Positions 1 to 7,297 of a stretch of 13,636 nt of DNA are shown in pieces. A program made the translations under genes and the position numbers. Origin of the DNA: an uncultured Pseudomonas sp. Its GTDB lineage: Bacteria > Pseudomonadota > Gammaproteobacteria > Pseudomonadales > Pseudomonadaceae. The notes beneath the pieces were generated by a model, which did no database searches, was not told the DNA's origin, and saw only the letters and a list, made by a program, of their open reading frames with translations. The stretch lies in assembly GCA_946886875.1 (NCBI GenBank), contig CAMPJN010000067.1:1-13636 (forward strand), in the 5' to 3' direction. Numbering within the stretch: position 1 is the first letter of the stretch; the number at the start of each line of letters is the position of its first letter.

Positions 1-36
1 TTGCAGTTCGTGGTGGTCGAGTTGTTGGTCGCTCAT
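1..36 (-). CDS. lysS: Lysyl-tRNA synthetase, N-terminal 12 codons only
   Basis: The reverse complement from position 36 reads MSDQQLDHHELQ and runs off the window edge. This matches, from memory, the N-terminus of Pseudomonas class II lysyl-tRNA synthetase, which charges tRNA-Lys in the cytoplasm. It lies 138 bp downstream of prfB on the same strand, and prfB-lysS is a conserved pair in gammaproteobacteria. The 12 residues alone would not identify the gene; order and sequence together do. The ribosome binding site is weak (AAAAGACC just before ATG). A pair of inverted REP repeats sits between prfB and this start, so the level of read-through from prfB may differ from genomes with a tighter junction. 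Confidence 0.8.
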   Translation of the reverse strand, partial: MSDQQLDHHELQ

Positions 37-79
37 GGTCTTTTCTATCTGCCTGACGCGTAAATGCCAATGTGGTTTG

Positions 80-164
80 GTAGGAGCCAGCTTGCTGGCG
101 ATGCTCTTTCGTGGCGAGTCGGCGGGATGTCGGATCGCCGGATCGCCAGCAAGCTGGCTCCTAC
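80..164. repeat. Inverted pair of REP palindromes (BIME-like)
   Basis: Two 23-base copies in opposite orientation occupy 80-102 and 142-164, separated by 39 bases. Each begins GTAGGAGCCAGCTTGCTGG and ends CGAT in its own direction, and the two copies are exact reverse complements. Each copy is itself a small palindrome (CCAGC TTG GCTGG type). This is the form of the repetitive extragenic palindromes common in Pseudomonas, normally spread by RAYT transposases, none of which is in the window. In RNA the pair would fold into a long stem between prfB and lysS and could affect termination, mRNA stability or supercoiling. Confidence 0.88.
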
Positions 165-174
165 GACGTAAGGT

Positions 175-1270
175 TTATAGCCCCTGTTTCAGGCTGGCCA
201 CCAAGTACTCGTCGATATCGCCATCGAGCACGTTGACGCAGTCACTGCGCTCGACACCGGTGCGCAGATCCTTGATCCGCGACTGGTCGAGCACGTAGGA
301 GCGGATCTGGTGGCCCCAGCCGATATCCGATTTGGTGTCTTCCAGCGCCTGCGAAGCGGCGCTGCGCTTCTGCACCTCCTGCTCGTACAGACGCGCGCGC
401 AGCATCTTCATCGCGGTGTCTTTGTTGGCGTGCTGGGAGCGTTCGTTCTGGCAGCTGACCACCGTATTGGTCGGCACGTGGGTAATCCGCACCGCCGAGT
501 CAGTGGTGTTGACGTGCTGACCACCGGCACCGGAGGAGCGGTAGGTGTCGATGCGCAGGTCGGCCGGATTGATCTCGATTTCGATGTTGTCGTCGATTTC
601 CGGCGAAACGAACACCGCGGTAAACGAGGTGTGGCGACGGTTGCCGGAGTCGAATGGACTCTTGCGCACCAGACGATGCACGCCGATCTCGGTACGCAGC
701 CAACCGAAGGCGTACTCGCCTTTGATATGCACGGTGGCGCCCTTGATCCCGGCGACTTCACCGGCGGACAGTTCCATGATGGTGGCGTCGAAACCACGCT
801 TGTCGGCCCAACGCAGGTACATGCGCAGCAGCATGTTGGCCCAGTCCTGGGCTTCGGTGCCGCCGGAGCCGGCCTGGATGTCCAGGTAGGCGTTGTTCGG
901 GTCCATCTCGCCGCTGAACATGCGGCGGAATTCCATTTTTTCGAGGATACCGCGCAGACGTTCGACTTCAGCGGCCACATCGTCGACGGCGGCCTGGTCT
1001 TCTTCTTCGGCGGCCATCTGCAGCAGATCGCGGGAATCGGCCAAACTGCCGTCGAGGTCGTCGATGGTGTCGACGATCAATGCCAGGGAGGCACGCTCAC
1101 GCCCGAGATTCTGTGCGTATTCGGGATTATTCCAGACGTTCGGGTCTTCGAGTTCGCGGTTTACTTCGACCAACCGATCATGCTTTTGATCGTAGTCAAA
1201 GATACCCCCGAATAGTCAGGGTGCGCTCGGAGAGGTCCTTGATGCTGTTCAGGATCGGGTTGATTTCCAT
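175..1270 (-). CDS. prfB: Peptide chain release factor 2, with programmed +1 frameshift
   Basis: RF2 reads UGA and UAA stop codons and triggers peptidyl-tRNA hydrolysis on the ribosome. The gene is in two frames. From ATG at 1270-1268, 24 codons ([20 protein letters not shown], then RGYL) end in an in-frame TGA at 1198-1196. A +1 shift on CTT TGA C then continues with [13 protein letters not shown] to TAA at 177-175. The joined product is 364 residues, the usual family length. The stop-recognition tripeptide SPF is near residues 204-206. The catalytic GGQ loop is near 249-251, preceded by a serine in place of the Thr/Ala found in E. coli strains. A 332-residue reading from an internal TTG in the second frame is an artefact of ignoring the shift. 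A plausible promoter lies at 1313-1341. Confidence 0.96.
1195..1210 (-). promoter_or_regulatory. RF2 autoregulatory +1 frameshift site
   Basis: On the minus strand the bases read CGG GGG TAT CTT TGA C. CTT TGA C is the canonical slippery site, where tRNA-Leu slips to UUU while UGA waits for scarce RF2. The G-run three codons upstream acts as an internal Shine-Dalgarno that pushes the ribosome forward. E. coli has AGGGGGU here; this copy has CGGGGGU, losing one possible pair with the anti-SD. Low RF2 raises frameshifting and high RF2 terminates at codon 25, so RF2 controls its own synthesis. Confidence 0.95.
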
Positions 1271-1312
1271 GGCTGGCGGCACTCGCAGGTCAAACTTTCG
1301 GAAAAGCCGGCG

Positions 1313-1341
1313 AGTATACCCCAGTCCGTCTCACCTGGCAG
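1313..1341 (-). promoter_or_regulatory. Candidate sigma-70 promoter of prfB
   Basis: On the minus strand a -10 box TATACT lies at 1318-1313. A -35 box CTGCCA (4 of 6 matches to TTGACA) lies at 1341-1336, with a 17-base spacer. Transcription would start near 1306, giving a leader of about 36 bases before the prfB ATG. On the plus strand a second TATACT at 1386-1391 could be the -10 of the divergent cyclase gene, but I see no acceptable -35 for it. Assigned by eye only. Confidence 0.4.
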
Positions 1342-1432
1342 CCCGGCACTGACCAGGCAGATCAGCGGAGCACAGCCAGGCTCTCTATACTGCACAAGCA
1401 CTCCAGTCGCCCTCTTCCGAGATTTCCGTACG

Positions 1433-2809
1433 ATGCAGCTCCTTCGCCGCTGGCTGAACCAGGGCCTCGATCTGTTCCAGGCCCACGCCGTGCTTGGCAT
1501 GACGCTAATCCTGCTGCTCAGCCTGGGCGGGCTGAGCTGGCACCTGCAACAGGTGTTCAGCCGGCAATTGCACAATGCGGCATTGAAGAACGCCCAGCTT
1601 TATACCGCCGCTCTGAGCGAGTTTCGCAGCCTCTATACCTCCGAGGTGGTGACGCGAGCCCGCCAGCACGGCATGACCATCAGCCACGACTACCAGGACG
1701 ACCCCAACGCCATCCCGCTGCCGGCGACCATGAGCATGCTGCTCGGCAGCCGCCTGGGCAAACAGGGCTCGCTGTTGCACACCAGCCTCTACAGCCCTTA
1801 TCCGTTTCCCTGGCGAGCCCAGCAAGGCGGCCTGCGCGATAGCTTCGCCGAGCAGGCCTGGCAAGCCTTGCAGGCTGACCCCGAGCAGCCGTTCTATCGT
1901 TTCGAGCAACAGGGCGAGCACTTGGTGCTGCGCTACGCTACCGCCGATCGCATGCGCGCCGCCTGCGTCGATTGCCACAACAGCCATGCCGATTCGCCAC
2001 GACACGACTGGCGGGTCGGCGACCTGCGCGGGGTCCTGGAAATCGACCAAACCCTGGATATCACCCCGTTCAGCGCCCGCCCGCTGCTGTTCGAAGTGGC
2101 CGCTGTGACCCTGGCCATCCTGGCGCTACTCAGCACCTTGCTCGCCCTGATCATCGGTCGCCTGCACCGCGCCCGGGAGCAGGCGCAATGCCTGAGCCAG
2201 GAGCTGAACCTGATCAACAAGGCGCTGCAGCGGGAAATCACCAATCGCCATCAGGCCGAACACAACCTGCGCACCACCAACGAAACCCTGCTGCAGCTGA
2301 CCCATCAGGACCCGCTGACGCAGATTGCCAACCGCCGCTGCTTCGAATACACCCTCGGTTTGGAATGGAAGCGCGCCCAGCGCCTGGGCAACCCGATCAG
2401 CCTGATCATGGCCGACATCGACCATTTCAAGGACTACAACGACCATTACGGCCACCAGGCCGGCGACCGCTGCCTGCAACGGGTCGCAGCGCTGCTGCAG
2501 GCCAAGGTACAACGCCCCACCGATCTGGTGGCCCGTTATGGCGGCGAGGAGTTCGTCATAGTGCTGCCGGATACCGGCATCGAAGCCGCGCTGGCCTTGG
2601 CCGAAACCATGCGCAATGGCGTGCAGGCGCTGCATCTGGAACATGCCGCCTCGCCCACCGCCACCTGGGTGACCTTGAGTTTGGGCGTCGCCTACCTAAT
2701 CCCGGACGACGACAGCAGCTCGGCGCAACTGCTGCAGATCGCCGACCGCGCGCTTTACCGGGCCAAGGCGGCCGGGCGCAATCGCAGCGAAGTCGGCACC
2801 GTCGATTAG
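1433..2809 (+). CDS. Membrane diguanylate cyclase with haem-c (Tll0287-like) sensor domain
   Basis: A 458-residue protein that should make c-di-GMP from two GTP. A membrane segment at about 18-36 is followed by a periplasmic region to about 217, a second membrane segment at 219-242, a helical linker to about 289, and a GGDEF domain to the C-terminus. The active-site loop is GGEEF (370-374), a catalytically competent variant, with metal-binding DIDHFK at 328-333. RPTD at 361-364, five residues before GGEEF, is an allosteric inhibitory I-site. The periplasmic part resembles the DUF3365/Tll0287-like sensor family and contains CVDCH (178-182), a CxxCH haem-c attachment motif. A gas or redox input is therefore likely but not proven. 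It is divergent from prfB (162 bp between starts) and convergent with the exosortase gene. The ribosome binding site is weak. Confidence 0.88.
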   Translation: MQLLRRWLNQGLDLFQAHAVLGMTLILLLSLGGLSWHLQQVFSRQLHNAALKNAQLYTAALSEFRSLYTSEVVTRARQHGMTISHDYQDDPNAIPLPATMSMLLGSRLGKQGSLLHTSLYSPYPFPWRAQQGGLRDSFAEQAWQALQADPEQPFYRFEQQGEHLVLRYATADRMRAACVDCHNSHADSPRHDWRVGDLRGVLEIDQTLDITPFSARPLLFEVAAVTLAILALLSTLLALIIGRLHRAREQAQCLSQELNLINKALQREITNRHQAEHNLRTTNETLLQLTHQDPLTQIANRRCFEYTLGLEWKRAQRLGNPISLIMADIDHFKDYNDHYGHQAGDRCLQRVAALLQAKVQRPTDLVARYGGEEFVIVLPDTGIEAALALAETMRNGVQALHLEHAASPTATWVTLSLGVAYLIPDDDSSSAQLLQIADRALYRAKAAGRNRSEVGTVD

Positions 2810-2841
2810 TCCAAGATAACGCCTACCCCAGGCGACCGTAG

Positions 2842-2868
2842 GGCGGAGATGGCCAAGCCTTGTCCGCC
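2842..2868. repeat. Hairpin between convergent genes
   Basis: GGCGGA at 2842-2847 pairs with TCCGCC at 2863-2868. Inside it a second short stem, GGC/GCC, closes on CAA. The left end is preceded by GTAG, as in other Pseudomonas intergenic palindromes. It sits between the stops of the cyclase and the exosortase genes and could act as a bidirectional terminator, but no U-run follows directly; the nearest T-run (2883-2888) lies 15 bases beyond the stem. Confidence 0.5.
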
Positions 2869-2887
2869 ACTGCGAACGGGAGTTTTT

Positions 2888-4261
2888 TCACAACCTCTCT
2901 GCCGTGCTTACCGCGCGCCAAGGCCCCGCCGAACGACCGCTGAGCGCCGACCAATACCAGGCCGAGTTATCGCTGAAACTCTGCCCAGCGGCATCTTCGA
3001 TGTACTCGCATACACGCAGATCGACGCCATGACCCTTGGCGACGAAGCAGCGCTGCAAGCCAGCCCCCTCAGTACGCTGTTCCAGATGCATGGCCTGGAT
3101 GCGATAACCCAGGCCGCGGTAGCAGTCCGCTGCCGGGTGCAGCTTGCGGGTCGGCCGGCTGACATGGCGCAAGGTGACCAGTTGCGTACCCGCGCTGAAA
3201 CGGGCGATGGCGCCGGGAAACTGTGCGGCGAAACGCTGCTCCACTGCCGACAGGGCCAGCGGTCGCAAAGGTTGGCCGGCGAAGCGGGTGGGCCACTCGA
3301 CGAAATTGCCGTATCGCGGCTCAACTGCAGCCGGTTTGGCCAATAGCGGCCATAGCGCCAAGGCCACGAATGCCGCAAGCAATCCCGCTTGCAACGCCGG
3401 CGATAGTGCTGGTCGGCGGTGAGGAATATCAGTCACCGAAGCCGTAAACACGGCGCCGCTCGCCATATAACGCAGCACCAGGGTACAAACCCCGATGAAC
3501 ACCAGCAGGCCGGTCCCCTCATGCATCCAGCCCGGCCAATCCAGGCGCCCGGTTTCCTGCAGTATCAGCAGGCTGTTACGCAGGATATTGCCGGCCAGTA
3601 TCAACACCCCGAGCAGCGGCAAGCGGCGCAGCAACTGGCGATCGCTCAGACGCAGCCAGGCGGCGGTGGCGAACGCGGTGAAGTAGGCGACCCAAGCCAT
3701 CTGGATGCCCGAACAGGGCGCATCGACCATTACCAGTTGCCCAGCCACCTCCAGCGTGCTGCCCTGACGCAGCACTTCGAGCCCACCCGCGCGCAGCAAC
3801 CAGGCACTGATCTCGGCGGTCAGCACCCGTAACGGATAGCCGATAAAGAACTGCAAGGACGACATGATCGGCAGTGCCAACAAGCCCAAGCCCAGCCAGG
3901 CCAGCAGCGCCTGACCCGGCTCGCGCAGCGCCAGCACCCCGGCGAACAATGCCAACACCGCCACTACCGCGCGCGCTAGTGGGGGTAACCCTGGCGCCAG
4001 TACGGTCGCAGCACAGAGCAGCAATGCCAGCAGCACCCAGGGCAATCGTGGCGCGGCAGACAACTGGCTGCGCTCGCGCCAGAGCATCAGCGATAAAGCG
4101 CTCAGCGCGACTATGCCGAACGGATCGTCGGAACCATCGCTCATCCGCCGTGCGCTCCACTGCCACACCGGCCACAGCGCCAATGCCGGCAACAGCAACC
4201 ACAGCCAACTCGGCGGGTTGATCCAAGCCCGCGGCCACGACATGGGCAGCGCACGCATCAT
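2888..4261 (-). CDS. Exosortase with fused C-terminal EpsI-like domain
   Basis: Exosortases are polytopic inner-membrane cysteine transpeptidases that process PEP-CTERM tails of exported proteins. This 457-residue protein has many hydrophobic segments from about 17 to 305. The three signature residues are visible: Cys183 in APCSGIQMAW, Arg228 in GNILRNSLLI and His247 in WMHEGTGLL, giving the expected Cys-Arg-His set. After a last membrane segment (290-307) comes a periplasmic domain of about 150 residues with a KLHPAADCYRGLGY motif (373-386), like the EpsI/DUF3485 partner that is a separate gene in many exosortase loci. The start ATG directly follows the TAA of the upstream VIT/VWA gene (TAAATGATG) with a GGAG inside that gene, so translation is probably coupled. 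The pairing suggests a dedicated one-substrate system; I recall a Pseudomonas exosortase subfamily called XrtQ but cannot confirm membership. Confidence 0.9.
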   Translation of the reverse strand: MMRALPMSWPRAWINPPSWLWLLLPALALWPVWQWSARRMSDGSDDPFGIVALSALSLMLWRERSQLSAAPRLPWVLLALLLCAATVLAPGLPPLARAVVAVLALFAGVLALREPGQALLAWLGLGLLALPIMSSLQFFIGYPLRVLTAEISAWLLRAGGLEVLRQGSTLEVAGQLVMVDAPCSGIQMAWVAYFTAFATAAWLRLSDRQLLRRLPLLGVLILAGNILRNSLLILQETGRLDWPGWMHEGTGLLVFIGVCTLVLRYMASGAVFTASVTDIPHRRPALSPALQAGLLAAFVALALWPLLAKPAAVEPRYGNFVEWPTRFAGQPLRPLALSAVEQRFAAQFPGAIARFSAGTQLVTLRHVSRPTRKLHPAADCYRGLGYRIQAMHLEQRTEGAGLQRCFVAKGHGVDLRVCEYIEDAAGQSFSDNSAWYWSALSGRSAGPWRAVSTAERL

Positions 4262-6286
4262 TTATGCCTGCTCCTGGCGAGCATGTTGGCGCGCCAGCCA
4301 ACCCATGCCCAGGGCGGCGACCAGCAGCATCAGCCAGGCACTGGGCTCAGGCGTGCTTGATACCAGCGACCCTATTGCCTGATTGCTCACACCCTGAGGC
4401 AGCGGCAACGGCTGCTTGACGCTGGCGGCAGCGGCCGGATCGAGGTTGCGCACCCGTTCATCCACGGCGATAAACGAGGTGTAGGGCGTCAACAGGCTGT
4501 ATTTCAAACCCAGGTCGAGAATCGCCTGGCTGTGGACATAGCCGCCTTCGAGGGTTTCCTGATCGGTCAGGCTGACGACCTTGTGCCGTGCCCACAAATA
4601 GCCCAGCGCCTGATTGCTCTCAAGGGCCATCTCGGGCTTGATCGGCACCTCAACTCGATATGGCCCGGCGGCGCCGCGCCCTTCCACTTGCAGACTGCCG
4701 CGCGCCTCGCCGCGCCATTTGCCGAACACCACCAGCGGCCGCTGGGCGAACAGATCAGGCAAAGCCACGGGCTCGACGTCATAGACATCCAAACCTTCGA
4801 AGCGCACCTGCGGGTTGGCCAGCACCGGCGCATCGATCATCTGCCGGAAGCGCTCGGCCTGCTCGTCCGCCGAAGCCTCGTTGAGAACGACGAAAGGCTC
4901 GCCCTGCCCGGCCCGCGCCAGGCCCTCGATAAGCTGGCGATTGACCGAACTGCCGATACCGAAGGCAAACATATTGGCCTTGTCCAGATTGTTGCGTACC
5001 AGCTCGAAGGATTCGCGCTCCACCGACACAAAGCCATCGGTAACCACCACAAAGCTGCGCGCCCGCTCCGGATCGCTCGGCACCGCCAGGGCCTTGCGCA
5101 ACGCCGGCAGCAGCTCGGTGCCGCCCGAGCCCATCTGGGTGTCGAGCATATCCAGCGCAGTCGCGATATTTGCTGGAGTAGCCGCCTGGGACTTGTCGGC
5201 GAGCATAGTGCTACTGCCGGAGAACAGCAGCACATTGAAGCTATCGACCGGGCGCAAACTCCCGACCAGATTCTTCAGCAGGCGCTTGGCGGTATCCAGC
5301 GGGAAGCCATGCATGGAGCCGGAGATATCCACCACGAAGATATATTCGCGCGGCACCAGCATCTTGCTTGGCACCTTCGTCGGCGGCGCAATCAAGGCCA
5401 GAAAGAAGTTTTCGTCGGTGCCCTTGGACAGCAGCACACCGCTCTCGAAGCTGGCGCCGCTCAAGCGATAGTCGAGGATGAAATCGCGGTTATTGCTCTG
5501 CCCACCCTCGCTGGCGAGGCTGACCCGCGCCTGGCTAGGTGCGGTCTGTTGCAGCTCGATCTTGTGGCTCGGCGAGCGGATATCGGCCAGCGGCACCGGC
5601 GATTGCAACTCGACCGCGAGCGAGAAAGCATCGCGCGTCGCTTCGCCCTCGGGCAGATAAGGCGTGCTGGCCCAAGGCCCGGCCTTGTCGCTCTCGCTGC
5701 CGGCGCTGCCGTTGTAGCGCGGCCCGACCACGGTAGGGAAAACGAAGCTGTAGACGCCATCGGTGGGCAGCAGCAATTCGGTATAACGCAGCTCCACATC
5801 GACCACATCGCCGGGCAGGATATTGGCGACATTCATCTGGAACACGTTTTCGCGGTGCTGTTCGAGCAGGGCCGCGGTCTTGCCGGCACTCTTGGCCTCT
5901 TGGTACTCCTTCTGCGCCTTCTGCTTCTCGCGGATCTGCGCCTGCAGTTCGCGATCACCCAGGTGCACGGTCATGCCATACACCGCCGCGCGGGTCGAAC
6001 CGGGAAACACATAACGCGCCTCCAGCGCCCGCGTACCCTCGTTGCGGTACTGCTGGACGACCCGCACATCGGCGATCACCCCGAGTACCCGCACCTCGAC
6101 CTTGGTGGCCTTGAGCGGCAAGCGATCCACTGCGGGATCGTCGCTCTGCACCGCGAAATATGGGCTTTCGCTGTGCTCGGCGGCGGATTGCTCGCTGGCC
6201 AGCGCGGGCTGCGACAGAACCAAGACGATCAGTAACAGAAACCTGCGGCCGACGCTGATCCTGGTAGTGGATGAATTTTGAAACAT
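4262..6286 (-). CDS. Exported VIT/VWA-domain protein with PEP-CTERM anchor (exosortase substrate)
   Basis: A 674-residue protein built like inter-alpha-trypsin inhibitor heavy chains. A signal peptide (basic RR at 14-15, hydrophobic 16-25, likely cleavage after ALA at 30) is followed by a VIT domain at about 45-185 and a von Willebrand A domain at about 310-490. The metal-ion-dependent adhesion site is intact: DISGS at 320-324, Thr390 in GGT, Asp417 in TDG. The C-terminus is a textbook PEP-CTERM signal: TPEPSAW from 645, a hydrophobic stretch to about 664, then basic residues (RQHAR). The exosortase that should recognise it starts at the next base. The ribosome binding site GGGGAG lies 8 bases before ATG. 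VIT/VWA proteins of this type in marine proteobacteria (TIGR03788) are, from memory, partnered with a class GN sortase; here the partner is an exosortase. Function is unknown; adhesion or matrix binding is inferred from the VWA fold. Confidence 0.92.
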   Translation of the reverse strand: MFQNSSTTRISVGRRFLLLIVLVLSQPALASEQSAAEHSESPYFAVQSDDPAVDRLPLKATKVEVRVLGVIADVRVVQQYRNEGTRALEARYVFPGSTRAAVYGMTVHLGDRELQAQIREKQKAQKEYQEAKSAGKTAALLEQHRENVFQMNVANILPGDVVDVELRYTELLLPTDGVYSFVFPTVVGPRYNGSAGSESDKAGPWASTPYLPEGEATRDAFSLAVELQSPVPLADIRSPSHKIELQQTAPSQARVSLASEGGQSNNRDFILDYRLSGASFESGVLLSKGTDENFFLALIAPPTKVPSKMLVPREYIFVVDISGSMHGFPLDTAKRLLKNLVGSLRPVDSFNVLLFSGSSTMLADKSQAATPANIATALDMLDTQMGSGGTELLPALRKALAVPSDPERARSFVVVTDGFVSVERESFELVRNNLDKANMFAFGIGSSVNRQLIEGLARAGQGEPFVVLNEASADEQAERFRQMIDAPVLANPQVRFEGLDVYDVEPVALPDLFAQRPLVVFGKWRGEARGSLQVEGRGAAGPYRVEVPIKPEMALESNQALGYLWARHKVVSLTDQETLEGGYVHSQAILDLGLKYSLLTPYTSFIAVDERVRNLDPAAAASVKQPLPLPQGVSNQAIGSLVSSTPEPSAWLMLLVAALGMGWLARQHARQEQA

Positions 6287-6357
6287 GGCGACGCTCCCCG
6301 TGAGTTATGCAAAACACGGGGCAATGCTGCGGTCGCTTTGTGGTGGGAGTTTGTAGG

Positions 6358-6408
6358 CGCTATGGCGATTGTGTGGAGTGTTTCAGGGATTTACGGATCG
6401 CCATAGCG
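6358..6408. repeat. 12-bp perfect inverted repeat, REP-like
   Basis: CGCTATGGCGAT at 6358-6369 is the exact reverse complement of ATCGCCATAGCG at 6397-6408, with a 27-base loop. The left arm is preceded by TTTGTAGG, recalling the GTAGG...CGAT outline of the REP pair at 80-164, so it may be a diverged member. It lies between the DUF533 gene and the VIT/VWA gene. With no T-run it is not a standard intrinsic terminator, though it may limit read-through. Confidence 0.6.
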
Positions 6409-6420
6409 GATCGTCGCTGC

Positions 6421-7098
6421 TTAGCTGGCGCCCTGCTGCAATTTCACCTGGGCTTCCAGCTCGGTCTTCAGCGCCGGGTCGAGCTTGAGCTGGCGGGCCA
6501 GTTCATCCAGGTAGGCGCGCTCCATAAAATGCTCTTCGTCGACCATCAATACACTGGCGAGATACATTTCCGCGGCCATTTCCGGGGTGGTCGCCGCACG
6601 GGAGACGTCGGCAGGATCAAGGGGCTTGTTCAGCTCCGCTTCGAGCCAACTCTGCAGCTCCACATCGCCAGTCAACTTGCTGAATTCGCCCTCGATCAAC
6701 TGGCGCTCGCGGGCATCGACATGGCCATCGGCCTTGGCCGCCGCCACCAGGGCTCTGAGAATGGCCTGGCTGTGCAGCTCGGCCTGCGGTGCCGGCAAAC
6801 GATCCAGGGTTTGCGGCTCGCCTTGTGGCGCACTGGCTTGCTGCGCCTGCCAATTGCCATAGGCCTTGTAGGCGATCACCCCGAGCGCCGCCAGGCCGCC
6901 ATAGGTCAGGGCCTTGCCACCGAACTTGCGGGCTTTCTTGTTGCCCAGCAGCAGGCCCAGTGCACCGGCACCCAGCGCACCGCCGGCGGCACCGGTCAAG
7001 AGACTATTCAAACCACCACCAGTACTGCTGCCGGATTGCTTCTGCAACAAGTCCTGGCCGGATTTAAGTAACTGATCGAGCAAGCCGCGGCTATTCAT
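6421..7098 (-). CDS. DUF533 (YebE-like) protein with TerB-like domain
   Basis: A 225-residue protein in three parts: an N-terminal helix (MNSRGLLDQLLKSGQDLL), a Gly/Ala/Leu-rich hydrophobic region at about 33-80 (one or two membrane passes), and a C-terminal helical domain at about 105-222. The C-terminal part carries the AAAKADGHVDARERQLI motif (119-135), typical of TerB-like/DUF533 proteins, and a second acidic helical block at 183-210. E. coli YebE is an inner-membrane relative whose biochemical role is not established, so none is assigned. The start has a good ribosome binding site (AGGGGAG about 6 bases upstream). It is divergent from the lapG-type gene and 134 bp upstream of the VIT/VWA gene on the same strand, with an inverted repeat between them. 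Confidence 0.85.
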   Translation of the reverse strand: MNSRGLLDQLLKSGQDLLQKQSGSSTGGGLNSLLTGAAGGALGAGALGLLLGNKKARKFGGKALTYGGLAALGVIAYKAYGNWQAQQASAPQGEPQTLDRLPAPQAELHSQAILRALVAAAKADGHVDARERQLIEGEFSKLTGDVELQSWLEAELNKPLDPADVSRAATTPEMAAEMYLASVLMVDEEHFMERAYLDELARQLKLDPALKTELEAQVKLQQGAS

Positions 7099-7208
7099 TC
7101 AAATCTCCCCTGATGGGTCTATGTAGTAGGTGGCCATTTTAGACAGCCGATTTCTGCGTCCCCTACGCCAAGATTGCTTCAAAAAATTGCCGTGCCCGGG
7201 AAACCTAG

Positions 7209-7237
7209 GTTAAGCGACGACAGTTCGTCGGTTTAAC
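7209..7237. promoter_or_regulatory. Palindromic hairpin in the divergent intergenic region
   Basis: GTTAA (7209-7213) and CGACGA (7215-7220) pair with TCGTCG (7225-7230) and TTAAC (7233-7237) around a CAGT loop: 11 base pairs with a small interior mismatch. It lies between the divergent DUF533 and LapG-type genes, 110 bases from one start and 126 from the other. As DNA it could be a dimeric repressor site; as RNA, a stem-loop. No factor is assigned. Confidence 0.4.
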
Positions 7238-7297
7238 GGCAGCAGATAGTTCAAATAGTGGCGAGCGTCACAGTTGTTGAGTCTTTGACGCCGATAG

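Noticed and set aside
310..1215. 301-codon open frame antisense to prfB
   Set aside because: It mirrors RF2 coding sequence, including the GGQ and SPF regions; there is no recognisable protein family.
1175..1270. prfB as a frameshifted pseudogene
   Set aside because: The in-frame TGA falls exactly in the CTTTGAC programmed frameshift site of RF2, and the downstream frame is intact to the normal C-terminus.
1972..2841. 289-codon frame overlapping the diguanylate cyclase on the same strand
   Set aside because: It is shifted relative to a cyclase with all motifs intact, and its Pro/Arg/Gly-rich protein is typical of a shifted reading.
4532..6235. 567-codon open frame on the plus strand opposite the VIT/VWA gene
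   Set aside because: It lies wholly antisense to a gene with clear domains. Its protein is rich in His, Arg, Gln and Ala, as expected from the complement of GC-rich codons, and no motif is recognisable.
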